Assembly (NCBI GenBank): GCA_002428455.1
Contig: DIWL01000049.1
Coordinates: 23,340 to 38,107 of the forward strand
From: Anaerolineaceae bacterium UBA6107
Lineage (GTDB): Bacteria; Chloroflexota; Anaerolineae; Anaerolineales; Anaerolineaceae
Length of the DNA: 14,768 nt
Direction of reading: 5' to 3'
This document shows, piece by piece, positions 12,465-14,768 of the stretch. The position numbers and the translations under genes were made by a program. The notes below the pieces were generated by a model. The model had not been told where the DNA came from. It saw only the letters and a list, made by a program, of their open reading frames with translations, and did not search any database. How positions within the stretch are numbered: the first letter of the stretch is position 1; each line of letters begins with the position of its first letter.

Positions 12465-13154
12465 ATGACCACCACCACTTTACGCTGGTACGGCCACGCC
12501 ACATTGGGTGTGGATACCGGCGGGTACAAACTGCTGATCGACCCATACTTCACGGGCAACAGCCTGACCAGCCAGGATCCGGACGAACTGAAAGCTGATT
12601 ACATACTCGTAACGCACGGGCACGCCGATCATGTAGGTGATGCCGTTTCCATCGCCAAGCGCACCGGCGCGACGATCATCTCCAACGACGAGATCAGTAG
12701 ATGGTTTGCCAGGCAGGGTCTCAAGACCCACGCGCAGCACCTCGGTGGGGGCTTCCACCATCCATTCGGGTATCTAAAAATGACCTTTGCCCTGCACGGC
12801 TCCGCGCTGCCGGATGGTTCTAACGGCGGCAACCCGGGCGGTTTCCTGCTGACCACACTCGAAGGAAAGAAGATCTACCTGGCTGGAGACACCGGTCTGT
12901 TTGGTGACATGCAGTTGATCGGTGATGAAGGGCTTGACCTGGCGGTGATCCCGATCGGCGACAATTACACCATGGGTCCGGATGACGCGCTGCGGGCGGT
13001 GAAACTGCTACGTCCTAAGGGGGTAATTCCCATCCACTACAACACTTTTCCTGTTATTGCGCAGGATCCGGCAAACTGGGTGGAAAACGTTACACACCAG
13101 ACCACCACCAGGGTCATTCTTCTGCAGCCTGGTGGGGTTGTAGAGATCAATTAA
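12465..13154 (+). CDS. UPF0173-family metal-dependent hydrolase (229 aa)
   Basis: A small, complete metallo-beta-lactamase-fold enzyme. Metal ligands are H51, H53, D55 and H56 in VTHGHADHVGD, H111 in FALHGS, D142 in AGDTGLFG and H191 in PIHYNTFP. The last element (HYNTFP) and the opening LRWYGHATL (6-14) are characteristic of the UPF0173/YtkL group, whose physiological substrate is unknown. AAGGAG (12454-12459) lies five bases upstream, so the start is firm. A hairpin at 13177-13207 follows. Unlike the protein at 145-1005, its metal site is intact, which shows that the loss there is specific. Confidence 0.93.
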   Translation: MTTTTLRWYGHATLGVDTGGYKLLIDPYFTGNSLTSQDPDELKADYILVTHGHADHVGDAVSIAKRTGATIISNDEISRWFARQGLKTHAQHLGGGFHHPFGYLKMTFALHGSALPDGSNGGNPGGFLLTTLEGKKIYLAGDTGLFGDMQLIGDEGLDLAVIPIGDNYTMGPDDALRAVKLLRPKGVIPIHYNTFPVIAQDPANWVENVTHQTTTRVILLQPGGVVEIN

Positions 13155-13176
13155 TCCAACTTCACAGCACAATTAA

Positions 13177-13207
13177 CCAGAATCCGCCTTTTGAGGGCGG
13201 ATTCTGG
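13177..13207 (+). terminator. Strong hairpin after the UPF0173 gene (terminator-like, no T-run)
   Basis: CCAGAATCCGCC (13177-13188) pairs perfectly with GGCGGATTCTGG (13196-13207) around a seven-base loop. No T-run follows, so it may stabilise the 3' end, act as a weak or factor-dependent terminator, or be an isolated palindromic element. It sits 23 bases past the stop. Confidence 0.55.
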
Positions 13208-13261
13208 CATCATTCATGCAACATCTTCATAAATCATTGCATTTCGTATGGAGGTAAGGAT

Positions 13262-14266
13262 ATGGATACAATTCTTGAACTCTTGATCACTGCAGGCAGA
13301 TTCCTGGCAGGAATTTGGCCGGTAATGATCGTGGTGGTACTCTTTGGTATTTTTAAACGCCGCGATGGTTTCAAGACCATGTTGCGAACTTCCATCAAAT
13401 CCCTGGTGGTCACCTGGGTTCTTTTTGCCATCTTACGGACAGTCTTCCAATACTTTGAAATTGACACTTTTCAATTGCTACCTGAACCGGAGAACACCCG
13501 CTACTTCATGTTCGTTGGACTCTTCCTTATGCCATTAGCGCTTGCCATCGCATTGGAAGAACATCGCAAGCATCAGATGATCAAGTCAATCGACGACATG
13601 CAACTACTCTCTCCAACCGAGTTCGAGAAGTTGGTGGCAAAAACCTATCGTGACCAGGGCAACCGGGTGGAGGAAGTGGGCGCCACTGGCGATCATGGAA
13701 TTGACCTGATCGTGCACACACGCAAGGGCGAGACCGTTCTGGTGCAGTGTAAAAAATATAAGGGCAAGGTAGGTGAGCCAATTGTGCGGGATTTCTACGG
13801 GGTTCTACGCGCATCTGAAGCAGACGCTGGTGCGCTCGTGACCACCGGTTTGATCACCCCCCAGGCACGTTTATGGGCGGAAGGCAAACCTCTCTACCTG
13901 TATGATGGACGCGCATTTCTGAAAATCATCGAATCCACACGTTACCGCCGCATCCTTCCCGATGAAGCGGTCAAAGAGGATGCCAAACCCTCTGCCAAAC
14001 CGGAAGCCATCCGTCCCAACCTGCAGCCGGCCGCTGCCACAGCCTCAGCAGCTCACTCCAGCGCGGCAATTTCCCGCCCCGGCGGGTACACCGAGGAAGC
14101 TTCTCTGCCGGACAAAACACCATTCATGGATCTGTCCAACACTCCTGATTGCCCGGCTTGCGGCACACCGATGATCCTGAAGACTAGACCCGGTCTCTTC
14201 AAAGCCCATAAGGTCTACATTTGCTCCAACGCCCCGGAATGCAAAGAAACCTTCCCGGCTGACTGA
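13262..14266 (+). CDS. Membrane-anchored Mrr-type nuclease with C4 zinc finger (334 aa)
   Basis: Three hydrophobic segments at about 15-31, 46-62 and 81-98 anchor the protein. A PD-(D/E)xK nuclease domain of the Mrr_cat type follows at about 114-224, starting with LSPTEFEKLVA and carrying catalytic D148 in HGIDLI and Q162-x-K164 in VQCKKY. After a Pro/Ala-rich linker (235-285) comes a zinc finger like that of topoisomerase I (C297, C300, C321, C327). The order membrane, nuclease, zinc finger is known in Mrr-like proteins, whose soluble relatives cut modified DNA. Here no methylase or specificity gene is adjacent, so it is not a normal restriction unit. Surveillance of incoming DNA or membrane-linked repair are options. 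GGAGGT (before ATG 13262) makes the start firm. A strong terminator follows (14284-14315). Confidence 0.9.
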   Translation: MDTILELLITAGRFLAGIWPVMIVVVLFGIFKRRDGFKTMLRTSIKSLVVTWVLFAILRTVFQYFEIDTFQLLPEPENTRYFMFVGLFLMPLALAIALEEHRKHQMIKSIDDMQLLSPTEFEKLVAKTYRDQGNRVEEVGATGDHGIDLIVHTRKGETVLVQCKKYKGKVGEPIVRDFYGVLRASEADAGALVTTGLITPQARLWAEGKPLYLYDGRAFLKIIESTRYRRILPDEAVKEDAKPSAKPEAIRPNLQPAAATASAAHSSAAISRPGGYTEEASLPDKTPFMDLSNTPDCPACGTPMILKTRPGLFKAHKVYICSNAPECKETFPAD

Positions 14267-14283
14267 TCCCTCTCTTAAAATTT

Positions 14284-14315
14284 ACGACGCTTTCCTCATG
14301 AAAGCGTCGTTTTTA
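14284..14315. terminator. Terminator shared by convergent genes, overlapping the peptidase 3' end
   Basis: ACGACGCTTTC (14284-14294) pairs perfectly with GAAAGCGTCGT (14300-14310) around a five-base loop, and TTTTT follows on the plus strand (14311-14315). For the minus strand AAATTTTAAG follows. The stop of the minus-strand peptidase (14296-14298) lies in the loop, so the last codons of that gene form one arm. Confidence 0.85.
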
Positions 14316-14768
14316 TTTTCCGGTCGATCAACTGTTTGAAGAATTGTCCCCTGGGTGTGTCATGGAAATGTGTGTACCCCCATTTCTCGTATGGGAATCC
14401 GCGATCTTGCGCTCTTCTGTACGCTTCCTCTGGAAAGATAAACGCTGTTACCGTCTCAGCAAAATCCTCCAGCGAATTGAAGTTCCTGTCGATCCCGCAG
14501 GGTGGCGGCGGGCTGCCCACGCGGTACCATAACACCTTCCAGCCAGGGTGCGCGTAGTGCAAGGCTTTTAGCGGGAAACCGCTGCGAGTGTGTTTTTTCA
14601 TCTGCTGTGATAATTGCCAGCCGTGCGCGGCATCGAGCGAGTGGGCCAGCTCGTGCGTCACCGTCCATGCGGTCAGATTGGAGGGATTCAGGTGGATCTG
14701 ATCGCGTTTCTGGAAGTTATTGCCGCCTTTCGTGTCCAGGTGCACCGAGTAGACCATGGAGGATTGTC
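14296..14768 (-). CDS. HELAH zinc metallopeptidase-like protein, C-terminal part (5' end outside window)
   Basis: A minus-strand reading frame that stays open to the window edge. Its zinc-binding motif is WTVTHELAHSLDAA, numbered H35-E36-L-A-H39 from a Met at 14757. A downstream acidic cluster (NSLEDFAETVTAFIFPEE) provides the likely third ligand and resembles the E-x-F-A-E element of the anthrax lethal-factor-like gluzincins. The Met at 14757 has no ribosome binding site and three further sense codons lie before it, so the true start is probably beyond 14768. Function as a secreted or toxin-type peptidase is not supported by anything else here, and no signal peptide can be seen in this part. 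It converges on the Mrr gene and ends within the shared terminator. Confidence 0.7.
   Translation of the reverse strand, partial: QSSMVYSVHLDTKGGNNFQKRDQIHLNPSNLTAWTVTHELAHSLDAAHGWQLSQQMKKHTRSGFPLKALHYAHPGWKVLWYRVGSPPPPCGIDRNFNSLEDFAETVTAFIFPEEAYRRAQDRGFPYEKWGYTHFHDTPRGQFFKQLIDRKIKTTLS

Noticed and set aside
1..14768. CRISPR arrays or tandem repeat arrays
   Set aside because: No regularly spaced direct repeats were seen. The only internal repeats are the 11-residue units of the SPFH protein and the 15-bp island repeats.

Overview
The window looks like a chromosomal stretch of a moderately G+C-rich, non-proteobacterial bacterium. The gene families and protein style (an oddly degenerate metallo-beta-lactamase family, RNase D with two HRDC domains, a stomatin/NfeD pair, a YcaQ-type glycosylase) fit the Chloroflexota, probably Anaerolineae. 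That assignment is inference from family resemblance, not a proven call.

Left part (1-3200, + strand): the last 39 codons of a sensor histidine kinase, then a close-packed run of a degenerate metallo-beta-lactamase-fold protein, an endonuclease III-like DNA glycosylase and a histidine phosphatase. Next comes a monocistronic four-helix membrane protein with a near-consensus promoter and a strong terminator.

Middle part (3200-7400, + strand): an RNA-processing pair, RNase D and a beta-CASP RNase, joined by an ATGA start/stop overlap, leads into a tRNA-Ser(CGA) gene. The 3' end of that tRNA carries an apparent minimal integrated island. A 15-bp perfect direct repeat (5905-5919 and 7374-7388) copies the tRNA acceptor end and brackets a single, clearly A+T-rich orphan gene of 441 codons. 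No integrase is present. The orphan gene's ribosome binding site and start codon lie in a 12-bp hairpin, and the right end of the island folds into a small three-way junction. This is the most unusual part of the window.

Right part (7400-14768): a YcaQ/AlkX-type winged-helix DNA glycosylase (+) converges on a small SWIM zinc-finger gene (-). The SWIM gene has its own promoter and a leader that looks like an attenuator, with a short leader ORF whose stop codon enters a terminator stem. Further minus-strand genes are a GNAT acetyltransferase that appears leaderless and a stomatin/SPFH plus NfeD membrane operon. Plus-strand genes follow: a winged-helix-like protein, a UPF0173 metallo-hydrolase and a membrane-anchored Mrr-type nuclease with a C4 zinc finger. 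The last converges on a partial HELAH metallopeptidase, sharing a terminator whose stem lies inside the peptidase gene.

Recurring themes are nucleic-acid upkeep (Nth, YcaQ, Mrr, RNase D, beta-CASP, SWIM), three metallo-beta-lactamase folds with no close relation to one another, and two genes with a TATAAT box exactly six bases before the ATG, which points to leaderless mRNAs. No gene-free stretch exceeds 300 bases; the longest is 11226-11475 between the divergent NfeD and winged-helix genes.
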